Shown one piece after another: positions 7,001-14,238 of a stretch of 20,463 nucleotides of DNA. A model generated the notes under the pieces. It did no database searches. It was not told the origin of the DNA and saw only the letters and a list, made by a program, of their open reading frames with translations. The position numbers and the translations under genes are program-made. The number at the start of each line of letters is the position of its first letter. Position 1 is the first letter of the stretch. Source of the stretch: Prevotellaceae bacterium UBA7028 (GTDB lineage: Bacteria > Bacteroidota > Bacteroidia > Bacteroidales > Bacteroidaceae). Where the stretch lies: assembly GCA_002494215.1 (NCBI GenBank), contig DLBF01000007.1:1-20463 (forward strand), read 5' to 3'.

Positions 7001-9761
7001 ATACGACAACAGTACACTCAATGGCATTGGCCCGTTCTGTAGCGATGCCCGTGTGAAGGCTTTGGGTCGTGCCGGTAATCCCGACTTTATCTTCGTGTTG
7101 GGCGGTACCAACGACTGGGCACACAGTTCCAATATACCTCTGGGCGAGTATTGCACAGACCAGTTCAAGGACTCCCTCTCCTTCAGAGGCGCTTACTCCC
7201 TGTTGCTACACAAACTGACTACCCGCTATCCCAAGGCTCGCGTGGTATGTCTGAGCATCCTGCCTCGTGGCGAAGCTGCCACTCAGGTAAATGCTGCGGG
7301 ATGGTCACAGAACGATGGAAACGCCAGCATCAAGCATATCGCCGAGCAGTTTGGTCAGTACTTCATTGACTGTTCTACCATTCCTTTCAGCAGTGATTGG
7401 AGCAAATACATGATTTCCGGTAATCTTCATCCCACGGCAGCCGGTTTCACGCTGATGGCAGAGCACATTACCAAGGAGCTGATTGCGCAGGGTATCATCA
7501 GCGCTGACCTGAAACGTTCGGATGAGGTTGCGGAAGCCAACCGTCTGCTGGATATCAGTTTTACACAGGATGGTATCGTCAATAAGGGTACCTACGATGC
7601 CAAGGTAGGCAAGCAAGGTACAGCCACAACCGTCTTCGACGAAGAGAACAATGTTTATCTGGGCAGTACAAAGGCGCTTGCTTCGGATTACTTCTATGCT
7701 ACCTACGACGAAGGAACACCGCTGGCCGATGCCTTCAATAACAGCGTGACATGGGAGATGCTGGTACGCCTCGATAATCTTGCCGATCAGGATGGTAATG
7801 TCACCAAGACCTGCATCATGGGTAATGAGCAGGAGGGTGGCTGGGCCTTCTATAACTCGGATTATGCAAGCACCTTCTCTTACAACCACAAGAGTGGTGT
7901 GAAGAGTAGCGTCAAGAACTTCAATGGCTCTCGTATCCTTACACCTGGCAGGTTCTATCATCTGGTTGTAACAATGGACAGAACAAGCCACGTTATCCGT
8001 TACTTCGTGAACGGTCAGTTGGTGCGCACAGGTACCCGTGCCGCCACAGACATGCCTCTGCCTCAGTGTGGTACCATCAAGGGACACCAGGGCATGTGGA
8101 TCTGTCTGGGTGGTGATGCTACCTCAGGTGCCTGTGATTCTAAGGCCGAGAATTCTTCTGCATGTAGCTTCGTCTTTGCCCGCATATATGACGGCGCACT
8201 TACCGAGGAGGCTGCTGCCAACCTCTATACCGACGAGGTTAAGAAGTTTACAATGGCCACTGCTGCCAAGATAAGCAATGCAACAGACCTTCTGAACTTT
8301 GCCAGTCAGGTTAATGCGGGAGAAATAGCTGCCGATGCAGTCTTGGTTAACGACATAGACATGACAGGTGTGGAATGGCCTGCTCCTATCGGATTATGGG
8401 GAGATAAAAAGATTGCCTACAAGGGGCACTTCGATGGTCAGGGACATGCCATCAAGAATCTCACCTATACTACGAAGCAGAACTATCACGGTCTTTTCGG
8501 TGTTATCTCAACCGATGCCCTCATAGAGAACTTCAGCCTTTCCGGCTCTATCACCAATAGTACTTACAGCCCGTTTGGTGCCGTTGCCGGATTTGCACGC
8601 GATGATAATCCTACTATCCGCAATGTCTGGAGTACGGTGAACATCAACAACTCTCAGGCTGGTGCGCGTGTGGGTGGTATCCTCGGACATTCGAACGAGG
8701 TTAGTACAGTAAATATTGACCGTTGTACCTATTCAGGAACCCTGACCGCCAACGATGCTGGTGGCAGTGGCAACTATGGTGGTATCGTTGGTTATACCCA
8801 GAATGCTGTCTCTACGGTTCTCAATATCACCCACTGCCTGTTCGATGGCGAGGTAAAGAACTCAGCAGCAACTCCTGGCAACTGTACCTTCGGTGGTTTG
8901 GTTGGTTACATTGGTGCCAGCCCGAAGGTAACGGCTCAGAACTGTCTCTCTATCGGTAAGGTAGAATCCAAGATAACGGGTCAGTTCTATGGTGCTGTCA
9001 AGAATACATCTTGTTCTATTGCCAACAGCTATTATCAGGGCGATAATGTGAATGGTTCTGCAAGTACTGTCACACTGAGTGGTGCCACAAAGGTGACCGA
9101 CGAGCAGTTGGCAAGCGGCGAGGTGGCATACAATCTGGGAGGTGCCTTCCGTCAGAACATAGGTACTGATACTTATCCTGTATTGGATGATGCCAAAGGT
9201 ATTGTTAATCAGATTACAGAAACGGGCTATGCCACAATGTATGTGGCAGATGTGGATATTACGGTTCCCGATGGCGTAGCTGCATATGCAGGCATAATAG
9301 ATGGCGGATATCTGAGCCTGAAGTCCATCGAGGGTAAGGTGGCTGCCTCTGAGCCCGTTATCCTGAAGGGTGCAGCAGGTTATTACAGCTTTGTTCCCAC
9401 AATAGATGCGGTAAAGGCAGAGCAGAACGACCTGAAGGGTGCTGCCGAGGATATGGATGCTGCCGGTAAGTATGTGCTGGCTAAGCCCGAGGGCGAGAAG
9501 GTAGGTTTCTATCTGGCAGATTCCGGCACCATCAAGGCTAGCAGGGCTTATCTGGAGAGCGCCAGCGGCGTGAAGGCGTTTATTATTAACGAGGAAGGAA
9601 CTACCTCGTTAAATGAAAAATTAAGAGTGAAGAATGAAGAATCAGATGATGCCGTTTACGACCTTTCGGGGCGGAAGGTGGCTAATTCACAATTCATAAT
9701 TCATAATTCACAATTGCCGAAGGGCGTATACATCATGGACGGACACAAGGTCCTTAGATAA
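4098..9761 (+). CDS. Giant secreted GLUG / SGNH-hydrolase / LamG-like protein
   Basis: A predicted 1887-residue exported protein. The hydrophobic N-terminus (MRNRIYTLLTLLSFVLSCFG) is a signal peptide. VLSC is a weak lipobox candidate. Domains in order: GLUG A (about 32-309), a GFCSVCG knuckle (near 380), GLUG B (395-680), a beta domain with WETFCVPFDM (710-885), an SGNH hydrolase (905-1130), a LamG-like jelly roll (1145-1385), GLUG C (1399-1675), a beta domain (1708-1834) and a YDLSGRK...KGVYIMDGHKVLR tail. The SGNH domain has GNSIS with Ser912, GGTND with Asn1005 and LHPTAAGF with His1111. The usual Asp three residues before the His appears to be Gly. Family members are often carbohydrate esterases, so removal of acetyl or similar groups from glycans is inferred. 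GLUG A and C are recent duplicates. Heptamer arrays lie at 9611-9638 and 9685-9712. The tail suggests type IX secretion and surface display. Confidence 0.9.
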   Translation: MRNRIYTLLTLLSFVLSCFGEVVSISSPAELIAFADRVNAGELTLDAVLTSDIDMDGQEWAKPIGCWTPKVSNANVMYKGHFDGQGHAIKNLTYTTKQNYHGLFGVVSTGALVENFTITGTVTNASYTEFGTVGFARDTDPTIRNVHSYLNFDNTKAGVRLGGILGNAYNGTTNIERCTYSGTITTADAENNGNYGGMVGIGNNAVAAICNITDCLFDGVIKNTAATPGNCTFGGMVGYSNSAIITIKNCVSIGSVQSKIYGQFWGAVKSSSCAIINSFYQGDVVNGSASTVTLTGATKVTDEQLASGELCFTLNGGQSESVNWFQKIGTDACPTPNGTDVVYLNGRQHCDGTPYDGAQAYSNENAGVVVDKHVPVDGFCSVCGKVVPDAYAPVDGYFEIGDAKMLKWFAAYVNQVDGAVNAKLTADLDMQGVEAEVIGNSPANAYKGIFDGQGHKISNYSLTVSGEFTGGYGYGMFGNVRASIIKDFTIDGTMLFDNNEGKTSDLGCGLIGWLEGGSFIQNIKSTMTIDAKISTHVGGIVGSLRDASIDCCEFAGTLNGYTSSNGVAGITGYTNLGAITNCIFSGTVTGTGTGYFGGILGYVNNGNAMMKNCFSYGNIENAVSVRVGSLVSYLRNISTYSNNFYKGAAKGIGGGELATSEMATANTTLPTDEQLASGEVTYKLGFSYRQKIGTDALPKLGKGDDIVILNGTYQNAPAALSLSENDDFGTNVKFDVTALTLTKTLKGGHWETFCVPFDMTAEEITSQLGAGAEVMEPVSVSENDDNYTINFSTASKIVAGKLYMVKVQSDVNSISLGSKTIKRAWPAQTLGDLVYVGLFSSEYAPSGSFIVSGNKTSRASGIVSLKPFQGYFMAPDGILVNTLTFGLDGIEDGIAPAIHTSDKPTFAVLGNSISTYYDYIPSGYAIYYTSDREKNNNIQVGDQWWMQLSRMSGLSFLANAAWSGSRVAYDNSTLNGIGPFCSDARVKALGRAGNPDFIFVLGGTNDWAHSSNIPLGEYCTDQFKDSLSFRGAYSLLLHKLTTRYPKARVVCLSILPRGEAATQVNAAGWSQNDGNASIKHIAEQFGQYFIDCSTIPFSSDWSKYMISGNLHPTAAGFTLMAEHITKELIAQGIISADLKRSDEVAEANRLLDISFTQDGIVNKGTYDAKVGKQGTATTVFDEENNVYLGSTKALASDYFYATYDEGTPLADAFNNSVTWEMLVRLDNLADQDGNVTKTCIMGNEQEGGWAFYNSDYASTFSYNHKSGVKSSVKNFNGSRILTPGRFYHLVVTMDRTSHVIRYFVNGQLVRTGTRAATDMPLPQCGTIKGHQGMWICLGGDATSGACDSKAENSSACSFVFARIYDGALTEEAAANLYTDEVKKFTMATAAKISNATDLLNFASQVNAGEIAADAVLVNDIDMTGVEWPAPIGLWGDKKIAYKGHFDGQGHAIKNLTYTTKQNYHGLFGVISTDALIENFSLSGSITNSTYSPFGAVAGFARDDNPTIRNVWSTVNINNSQAGARVGGILGHSNEVSTVNIDRCTYSGTLTANDAGGSGNYGGIVGYTQNAVSTVLNITHCLFDGEVKNSAATPGNCTFGGLVGYIGASPKVTAQNCLSIGKVESKITGQFYGAVKNTSCSIANSYYQGDNVNGSASTVTLSGATKVTDEQLASGEVAYNLGGAFRQNIGTDTYPVLDDAKGIVNQITETGYATMYVADVDITVPDGVAAYAGIIDGGYLSLKSIEGKVAASEPVILKGAAGYYSFVPTIDAVKAEQNDLKGAAEDMDAAGKYVLAKPEGEKVGFYLADSGTIKASRAYLESASGVKAFIINEEGTTSLNEKLRVKNEESDDAVYDLSGRKVANSQFIIHNSQLPKGVYIMDGHKVLR
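4191..5024 (+). repeat. Intragenic duplication, copy A (GLUG A)
   Basis: This 834-bp block aligns with 8292-9122 along nearly its full length. Long identical stretches include cacttcgatggtcaggg, cagaactatcacggtct and gacgagcagttggcaag. Protein segments YKGHFDGQGHAIKNLTYTTK, NYHGLFGV, RCTYSGT and ATPGNCTFGG are shared. Confidence 0.85.
8292..9122 (+). repeat. Intragenic duplication, copy C (GLUG C)
   Basis: Partner of 4191-5024. It differs by 3 bp in length and by many silent or conservative changes, so the duplication is not brand new. It lies after the SGNH and LamG-like domains, so the duplicated modules bracket the catalytic part. Confidence 0.85.
9611..9638 (-). repeat. Heptamer array inside the second GLUG gene, first
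   Basis: Four units (aaatgaa, aaattaa, gagtgaa, gaatgaa) in the reverse orientation of the AYTCNNN family, encoding part of SLNEKLRVKNEES just before VYDLSGRK. Confidence 0.75.
9685..9712 (+). repeat. Heptamer array inside the second GLUG gene, second
   Basis: Four units, attcaca, attcata, attcata, attcaca, encode the core of NSQFIIHNSQ, which splits the C-terminal tail between YDLSGRKVA and LPKGVYI. The first GLUG protein has no such insertion at this point. The two TAA triplets, created where attcata units join, fall in the two non-coding frames. A third attcata in the run would put TAA in frame. Confidence 0.9.
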
Positions 9762-9797
9762 GAGATAAAAGTTAAGAGATAAAAGAGAAAAGTGAGT
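9756..9797 (-). repeat. Heptamer array over the stop codon and 3' region
   Basis: About six steps can be read: agataag, agataaa, agttaag, agataaa, agagaaa, agtgagt. The TAA stop of the gene (9759-9761) lies in the first unit. The units drift more than in the coding arrays. Confidence 0.65.
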
Positions 9798-9829
9798 TGT
9801 TGAGATAAAAAACGCCGGAGGAGCGTTAG

Positions 9830-9975
9830 CGGTCCGGAATAGCGAAGCGGTCCAGAGGAGCGAAGCGGTCCGGGCTAGCACTCACGGTCCGGGCTAGCAC
9901 TCACGGTCCGGGCTAGCACTCACGGTCCGGGCTAGCACTCACGATCCGGGCTAGCACTCACGGTCCGGCTAATCT
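9830..9975. repeat. 18-19-bp tandem repeats (CGGTCCGG family)
   Basis: Two 18-bp units ending agcgaag (9830-9847, 9848-9865) are followed by five 19-bp units of cggtccgggctagcactca (9866-9960, the fifth with one change, cgatcc) and a partial unit (9961-9975). A diverged unit (cgccggaggagcgttag) precedes. No unique spacers separate the units, so this is not CRISPR. The near identity of the 19-bp units points to recent expansion. Confidence 0.9.
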
Positions 9976-9995
9976 CGCAATGCTATCAAATACGA

Positions 9996-10061
9996 GGGGA
10001 ATTCAGCGTGCAAACCCATCGAATTCACGCTGAATTCCCCTTGAATTCAGCCTCCAAACTT
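9996..10061. repeat. Perfect 15-bp inverted repeat plus direct copy
   Basis: ggggaattcagcgtg (9996-10010) is perfectly complementary to 10026-10040, with a 15-base loop. Just after, tgaattcagcctccaaact (10042-10060) repeats the left arm and loop start (gaattcagcgtgcaaac) directly. It could be an RNA hairpin in the 3' region or a protein-binding site. There is no T run directly after it, so it is not a classical terminator. Confidence 0.8.
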
Positions 10062-10109
10062 TTTGGGGTTAAAATAAGCCCTTTTGATGCTTATTTATGG
10101 ATGTCTTTT

Positions 10110-10149
10110 AATCCGATTCTGCCAAATCAGGTCAGAACGGATTTTTTTT
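10110..10149 (+). terminator. Intrinsic terminator before the GH43 gene
   Basis: aatccg pairs with cggatt and ttctg with cagaa (one bulged A), with a C-G-rich top around aaatca. A run of eight T follows at once. It separates the repeat-rich 3' region of the GLUG gene from the promoter at 10184. Confidence 0.85.
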
Positions 10150-10183
10150 ATTATATAAGGTAGGGAATTTCACTTTTTTTACC

Positions 10184-10191
10184 TATATTTG
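10184..10191 (+). promoter_or_regulatory. -7 promoter box for the GH43 gene
   Basis: TATATTTG fits the Bacteroidetes TAnnTTTG box exactly and lies 40 bases before the ATG at 10231, just after the terminator. No convincing -33 TTTG is seen. It makes translation from the TTG at 10189 very unlikely, which supports the later start. Confidence 0.6.
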
Positions 10192-10230
10192 TGCACAAAA
10201 TTGTATAAATTTGCTCAAATTACTATGCTA

Positions 10231-13200
10231 ATGAAAAGGTTTTTAACCCCTTTTGTCTGTGCGTGTCTTATGGTATCGGCCTTCGCACAGACACAAAAAA
10301 CGTACAAGAACCCTGTGTATGGTTCTGATTTCCCCGACCCTACGGTTATACGTGCCGCTGATGGTACATTCTATGCCTATGCAACGGGTTGTAAAGCCAA
10401 GAAGAGTACCGACTTGGTGAAGTGGACGGATGTATCAGGCGTTATCTCCCGTCCCACGTGGAACGACAGTACATATATCGACGGCGATGGAAATAAGAAA
10501 ACGGATTATTACAGCCTGTGGGCAGCCGATGTAAGTTATGTGGACGGTAAGTATGTATGCTTCTATGCCTCCGCTCTTTGGGGTAATGGTTCCCGCACCG
10601 GTATTGGTGTTGCCGTAGGCGATACACCCACTAAATTTACAGACAAGGGTAAGGTGTTCCGTAGCACAGAAATTGGTGTGAAGAACAGTATAGACCCCTG
10701 CTATGTGGAAGAGTTTGATAAGAAATACCTTGTATGGGGTAGTTTCAATGATATCTGTATCGCTGAACTGACGGATGATGCGTTGGCGATAAAGGACTTC
10801 ACTCCCATTAATAACCCCCAACCCAATGGTAGCTGGACACGCCACAAGGGTGTGACCAAGCTGGCTGGCGGTGCTTTCGAGGGGGCTATGATTTACAAGC
10901 GTGGTCAGTACTACTACCTGTTCTGCTCTGTGGGCAGTTGCTGCGAGGGCGGAAACAGTACCTACCGTACCGTTGTGGGACGCTCTACCAAACTGATGGG
11001 TCCCTATGTCAACAAGCAGGGCGGTCAGATGGTAAGTAACAACTACACCACCATCATCAAGGGTAACGAAGGTGACGAAGGACGCTGGAAGGGACCTGGT
11101 CATAACTCAGAGATTATCACGGACGATAACGGCGACGACTGGTTGTTGTATCATTCCTACGATAGGAACAACAACTTCAACGGTCGTCTGATGTTGTTGG
11201 ATAAGATTACATGGAGCAGCGACGGTTGGCCAACTATTAACGACGGATATCCCAGCAGCGAGGAGATGCCAGCCCCCGTCTTCTACACGGGTGACGGTGC
11301 CAACGTGACATATAAGTTCCAGAACATGGATATGATGAAGAGTGGTTGGAAGTTTTGGACCCTGAATGCCAGCGAGGATTGTGTTACAGCCACTGGCAAG
11401 GGGTCTGCCTTTATGCCTATAGGATATGCCAAGACAGCAGGTAGCTTCGATGTGCAGCAGACCGTTTCTGGCCTGAAGAATGGAGTTTATGAGTTGACGC
11501 TGGAGAGTTTCAGCTCGCAGGGCGGTTTTGACCTTTACCTGAATAATGCCAAGACCCCCTCTTATAATGCCATAGCTGCGGGAGTTAGCGCTCCTACATC
11601 GGATGCCCTTGTCAGCAACAGATTCCTGAATAAGAAGTTCACCCAGAAGGTGTATGGTCTGGTTACCAACGGCAAGCTTACCATCGGTGCTTGTTCCCGC
11701 GACAGCCTTACAAGCGCAGATCGTTTCTACATGGGTAACCTGCAGGTCGTTTACCGCGAAAAGAATGCCGAGGCTATGCAGAGCCTGATGGATACCTATG
11801 CAGCTATGGTTGATTCCATGAATGTCAGAGGTCAGCGCCATTATGCAGGCTATGATGCCAGCATGGAAGGATACAAGCAGTCTTTTGCCGCAGCAGAAAC
11901 TAGCTCGGAGCGTTATAACCTCCTGACTAAGGCTAGTAAAACCATCGACAGTATCCAAACCAGCATTGCAGACTATCTGACTTTGGAGGAACAGTTGGAT
12001 ACATTGAGGGCTGATATAGAGAAGGCTACCGAAGGCGGTTATCTGAGTACAGAGGCTCAGGCTACATTGGCAGAGGCTGAGGACGTGGCTGCAAAGGTAT
12101 CTTATAACACCACTCAGATGAAGGATTTGTTGGCACGAATGAAGACTGTAGCTCATGACATGATTTATGCTTATCAGAAGGGTGACGGCACCAAGGATAA
12201 TCCCTATATCATTTCGCGTCCTGAGCAACTCGACAATATGCGCAATGTGCTGATAAAGGACCAGATGGTGTATTTCGAGATGGATGCCGATGTGGATATG
12301 GCTGACTTCGTATGGGAGCAGCTGAACACTTCCAACAATAGCTATCGCAATTGGATTACCTTTGATGGCAAGGGACATATCATCTACAACCTTACTCCCG
12401 AGAGCACCAAGAACTATCCCAGCTTCTTCGGCGCATTGTGTGGCGAAATACGTAACGTGGGTTTCGTGAATGCCAAGGTTGAATCAACGGCATCAGGAGC
12501 TGGCATCATCTGTGGCTACATGGGACATAGCTCCTTTAAGGATGCAAATGAGAATATGTATCCCGTTATTGTGGAGAACTGCTATGTAACGGGTCAGATT
12601 ACCAGCAAGGGTTATGTGGGAGCTATTGGCGGCACGTTGAACTCTTCGCCCATTATTATCCGTAACTGTTACAGTGCTGTTGATATCGTGGGTAATGGGT
12701 CATCTGCCAACTACTCAGGTGGATTGGTGGGCAGAGTCAGAACCGACCTGACCATTGAGAACTGCTACGCTGCCGGAACAATCGAATCCCCCATTGCGGG
12801 TGGAGTGGTAGCAGGAGGTCAGAATAACACAACGCCTGCCTCTCTGTATAAGAATGTGATAGCATGGAACCCAAGCGTCTCTGGTGCAACGGCATTAGGA
12901 TTCGGAACGACAGCGGCAGGCGATGTGCTGACTGATGTCTATCAGTTGGCAGACATGAAGGTGAATGATGTTCCCGTTGAGGAGGGTAAGACGCATGCCG
13001 AGTTGCGGCAGATAGCAGCTACATGGGGTGCACCCTGGTACATGGACCCTGCTGCAGGTAATGGATATCCCATCCTACAATGGCAGTACGATAGAGGCGA
13101 TTACAAACAGATTTGCGGATTCAAGGAGGACGAGGAAACCTCAATAAATGAAGAGTTAAGAATGAAGAATGAAGAATTTGCTGCCGCAGTGTATGACCTT

Positions 13201-13296
13201 GCAGGACGAAAGGTGGCTAATTCAAAATTCAAAATTCAAAATTCAAAATTGCCTAAGGGCATATACATTGTGAATGGTAGAAAGGTGATGTTTTAA
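10231..13296 (+). CDS. Secreted GH43 endo-arabinanase-like enzyme with GLUG domain
   Basis: A predicted 1021-residue exported enzyme. The ATG at 10231 starts a signal peptide (MKRFLTPFVCACLMVSAFAQ). The five-bladed GH43 domain covers about residues 24-355. Catalytic candidates are Asp36 (FPDP), Asp155 (SIDPCY) and Glu217 (FEGAMI), and His291 lies in GPGHNSE, a motif typical of arabinan endo-1,5-alpha-L-arabinanases. The likely substrate is therefore arabinan, though other arabinose-containing glycans are possible. Next come a carbohydrate-binding-like beta-sandwich (about 356-506), a helical FIVAR-like segment (508-645), a GLUG domain (650-935) and the tail VYDLAGRK...KGIYIVNGRKVMF, which suggests type IX secretion. 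Two heptamer arrays lie in the tail region. The gene has its own promoter box, and the 119-base gap to the next gene holds only a nonamer array, so it may head an operon with the two genes that follow. Confidence 0.9.
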   Translation: MKRFLTPFVCACLMVSAFAQTQKTYKNPVYGSDFPDPTVIRAADGTFYAYATGCKAKKSTDLVKWTDVSGVISRPTWNDSTYIDGDGNKKTDYYSLWAADVSYVDGKYVCFYASALWGNGSRTGIGVAVGDTPTKFTDKGKVFRSTEIGVKNSIDPCYVEEFDKKYLVWGSFNDICIAELTDDALAIKDFTPINNPQPNGSWTRHKGVTKLAGGAFEGAMIYKRGQYYYLFCSVGSCCEGGNSTYRTVVGRSTKLMGPYVNKQGGQMVSNNYTTIIKGNEGDEGRWKGPGHNSEIITDDNGDDWLLYHSYDRNNNFNGRLMLLDKITWSSDGWPTINDGYPSSEEMPAPVFYTGDGANVTYKFQNMDMMKSGWKFWTLNASEDCVTATGKGSAFMPIGYAKTAGSFDVQQTVSGLKNGVYELTLESFSSQGGFDLYLNNAKTPSYNAIAAGVSAPTSDALVSNRFLNKKFTQKVYGLVTNGKLTIGACSRDSLTSADRFYMGNLQVVYREKNAEAMQSLMDTYAAMVDSMNVRGQRHYAGYDASMEGYKQSFAAAETSSERYNLLTKASKTIDSIQTSIADYLTLEEQLDTLRADIEKATEGGYLSTEAQATLAEAEDVAAKVSYNTTQMKDLLARMKTVAHDMIYAYQKGDGTKDNPYIISRPEQLDNMRNVLIKDQMVYFEMDADVDMADFVWEQLNTSNNSYRNWITFDGKGHIIYNLTPESTKNYPSFFGALCGEIRNVGFVNAKVESTASGAGIICGYMGHSSFKDANENMYPVIVENCYVTGQITSKGYVGAIGGTLNSSPIIIRNCYSAVDIVGNGSSANYSGGLVGRVRTDLTIENCYAAGTIESPIAGGVVAGGQNNTTPASLYKNVIAWNPSVSGATALGFGTTAAGDVLTDVYQLADMKVNDVPVEEGKTHAELRQIAATWGAPWYMDPAAGNGYPILQWQYDRGDYKQICGFKEDEETSINEELRMKNEEFAAAVYDLAGRKVANSKFKIQNSKLPKGIYIVNGRKVMF
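13147..13174 (-). repeat. Heptamer array inside the GH43 gene, first
   Basis: Four units, aatgaag, agttaag, aatgaag, aatgaag, encode part of SINEELRMKNEEF before VYDLAGRK. Position and frame match the arrays at 2793 and 9611, so this one may have been inherited with the tail. Confidence 0.85.
13220..13247 (+). repeat. Heptamer array inside the GH43 gene, second
   Basis: Four identical units of attcaaa encode the core of NSKFKIQNSK inside the C-terminal tail. It sits at exactly the same site as 9685-9712 (flanked by gtggcta and attgcc in both), but that array uses attcaca/attcata. Flanks are conserved while the units differ as a set. Confidence 0.9.
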
Positions 13297-13311
13297 CCTT
13301 CTCTGAGTACT

Positions 13312-13365
13312 CCGGAAATCCCGGAAATTCCGGAAAGTCCGGGAAGTCCGGAAACTCCGGGTACT
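13312..13365. repeat. Six-unit nonamer array (CCGGAAANT)
   Basis: Six 9-bp units: ccggaaatc, ccggaaatt, ccggaaagt, ccgggaagt, ccggaaact, ccgggtact. The array fills much of the gap between the GH43 gene and the next. The units resemble the gcggaaata/gcagaaatt units in the inverted repeats at 3346 and 3800. Confidence 0.85.
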
Positions 13366-13415
13366 CTGAGGCCCTAACATAACCAACTATAGTATTAACT
13401 TAAAAAAACACCGAC

Positions 13416-14237
13416 ATGAAAGCTGTATTAACTTCTTTACTTTTTCTCTTGTCAGTTGCTTCGCTGGCACAGAGACAGAATGTGAGTGGGCGGATAAGTG
13501 GTGCCAATGGGCCAATACCCAATGTGTCCGTCAGGGAGGTGGATGTAAACCATCGCGTTTATAATCATACCACGGCAGACAAGAACGGTCTTTTCTCGTT
13601 CCGTGTAAGAGACGCCCAGCATTCGCTGCAGTTCTTTGCTCCTGGCTACAGAACTTTCACGCATAAGATGTTGGGGGAGCATTCGTTCATAGTCACGCTC
13701 GAGGCTCGTCGCATATCACCTTATGTTGGTCAGGAACGGTTGCTGTTGAAGTCCGACCGCCTCTTCTGTGGCAGATATATGGGAACTGAGGTTAGGCAGA
13801 TGGCATGGGTGGAGCAGTTAACCGACACATTGTTTACACTGATTCTACCCGTGAAGCTGGATAAGGTGATAGATGAGTATCCTGCGGGCAGGACCCTGAC
13901 GGTTCTCTCCGATATGGATCGACAGCTGATGTTATGGGAGAATGTCGTGGATGCTTACTCGTTGGATGTGGCTCCCTATGATGTGGATGATCATCATTTG
14001 GCACAATCCTATTTCGGGGCAGACCGCCTTATGAATGGGCAGGAGGATAACATCCCCCTTTATGCCTATCCGCATTTCCAGTTCACGAAGACCGACCTGG
14101 TGTATCTGATTGAACATCCCAATGCTTTGAGGCGTTTGGTAGTGGACACTTATAAGGCCGACAATTACTGGAATCTATATCCCACAGATAAGACTATCGA
14201 TTTGTTGAAGCAGGTGTTGGAGAAAACCAAACAATAA
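13416..14237 (+). CDS. Secreted protein with carboxypeptidase-regulatory-like domain
   Basis: A predicted 273-residue exported protein with signal peptide MKAVLTSLLFLLSVASLAQ. Residues 22-95 (NVSGRISGANGPIPNVSVRE through DKNGLFSFRV to PGYRTFTHKM) look like the CarboxypepD_reg-like beta-sandwich that also caps SusC/TonB-dependent proteins. Here it stands alone. The remainder, about 100-273, has no family I recognise. It is rich in aromatic and charged residues, has no obvious catalytic motif, and lacks the C-terminal tail of its neighbours. It lies between the GH43 and GH38 genes (119 and 62 bases away), so co-transcription is likely. A periplasmic or surface accessory role is a guess. Confidence 0.8.
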   Translation: MKAVLTSLLFLLSVASLAQRQNVSGRISGANGPIPNVSVREVDVNHRVYNHTTADKNGLFSFRVRDAQHSLQFFAPGYRTFTHKMLGEHSFIVTLEARRISPYVGQERLLLKSDRLFCGRYMGTEVRQMAWVEQLTDTLFTLILPVKLDKVIDEYPAGRTLTVLSDMDRQLMLWENVVDAYSLDVAPYDVDDHHLAQSYFGADRLMNGQEDNIPLYAYPHFQFTKTDLVYLIEHPNALRRLVVDTYKADNYWNLYPTDKTIDLLKQVLEKTKQ

Positions 14238-14238
14238 A

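Noticed and set aside
9830..9975. CRISPR-like array
   Set aside because: The repeats are directly joined without unique spacers and no cas genes are nearby.
10189..10230. TTG at 10189 as start of the GH43 gene
   Set aside because: It lies inside the -7 promoter box and upstream of the likely transcription start; the ATG at 10231 begins the signal peptide.
11107..12378. Long antisense ORF (423 codons) opposite the GH43 gene
   Set aside because: It overlaps fully a gene with catalytic motifs on the other strand and shows no domain of its own.
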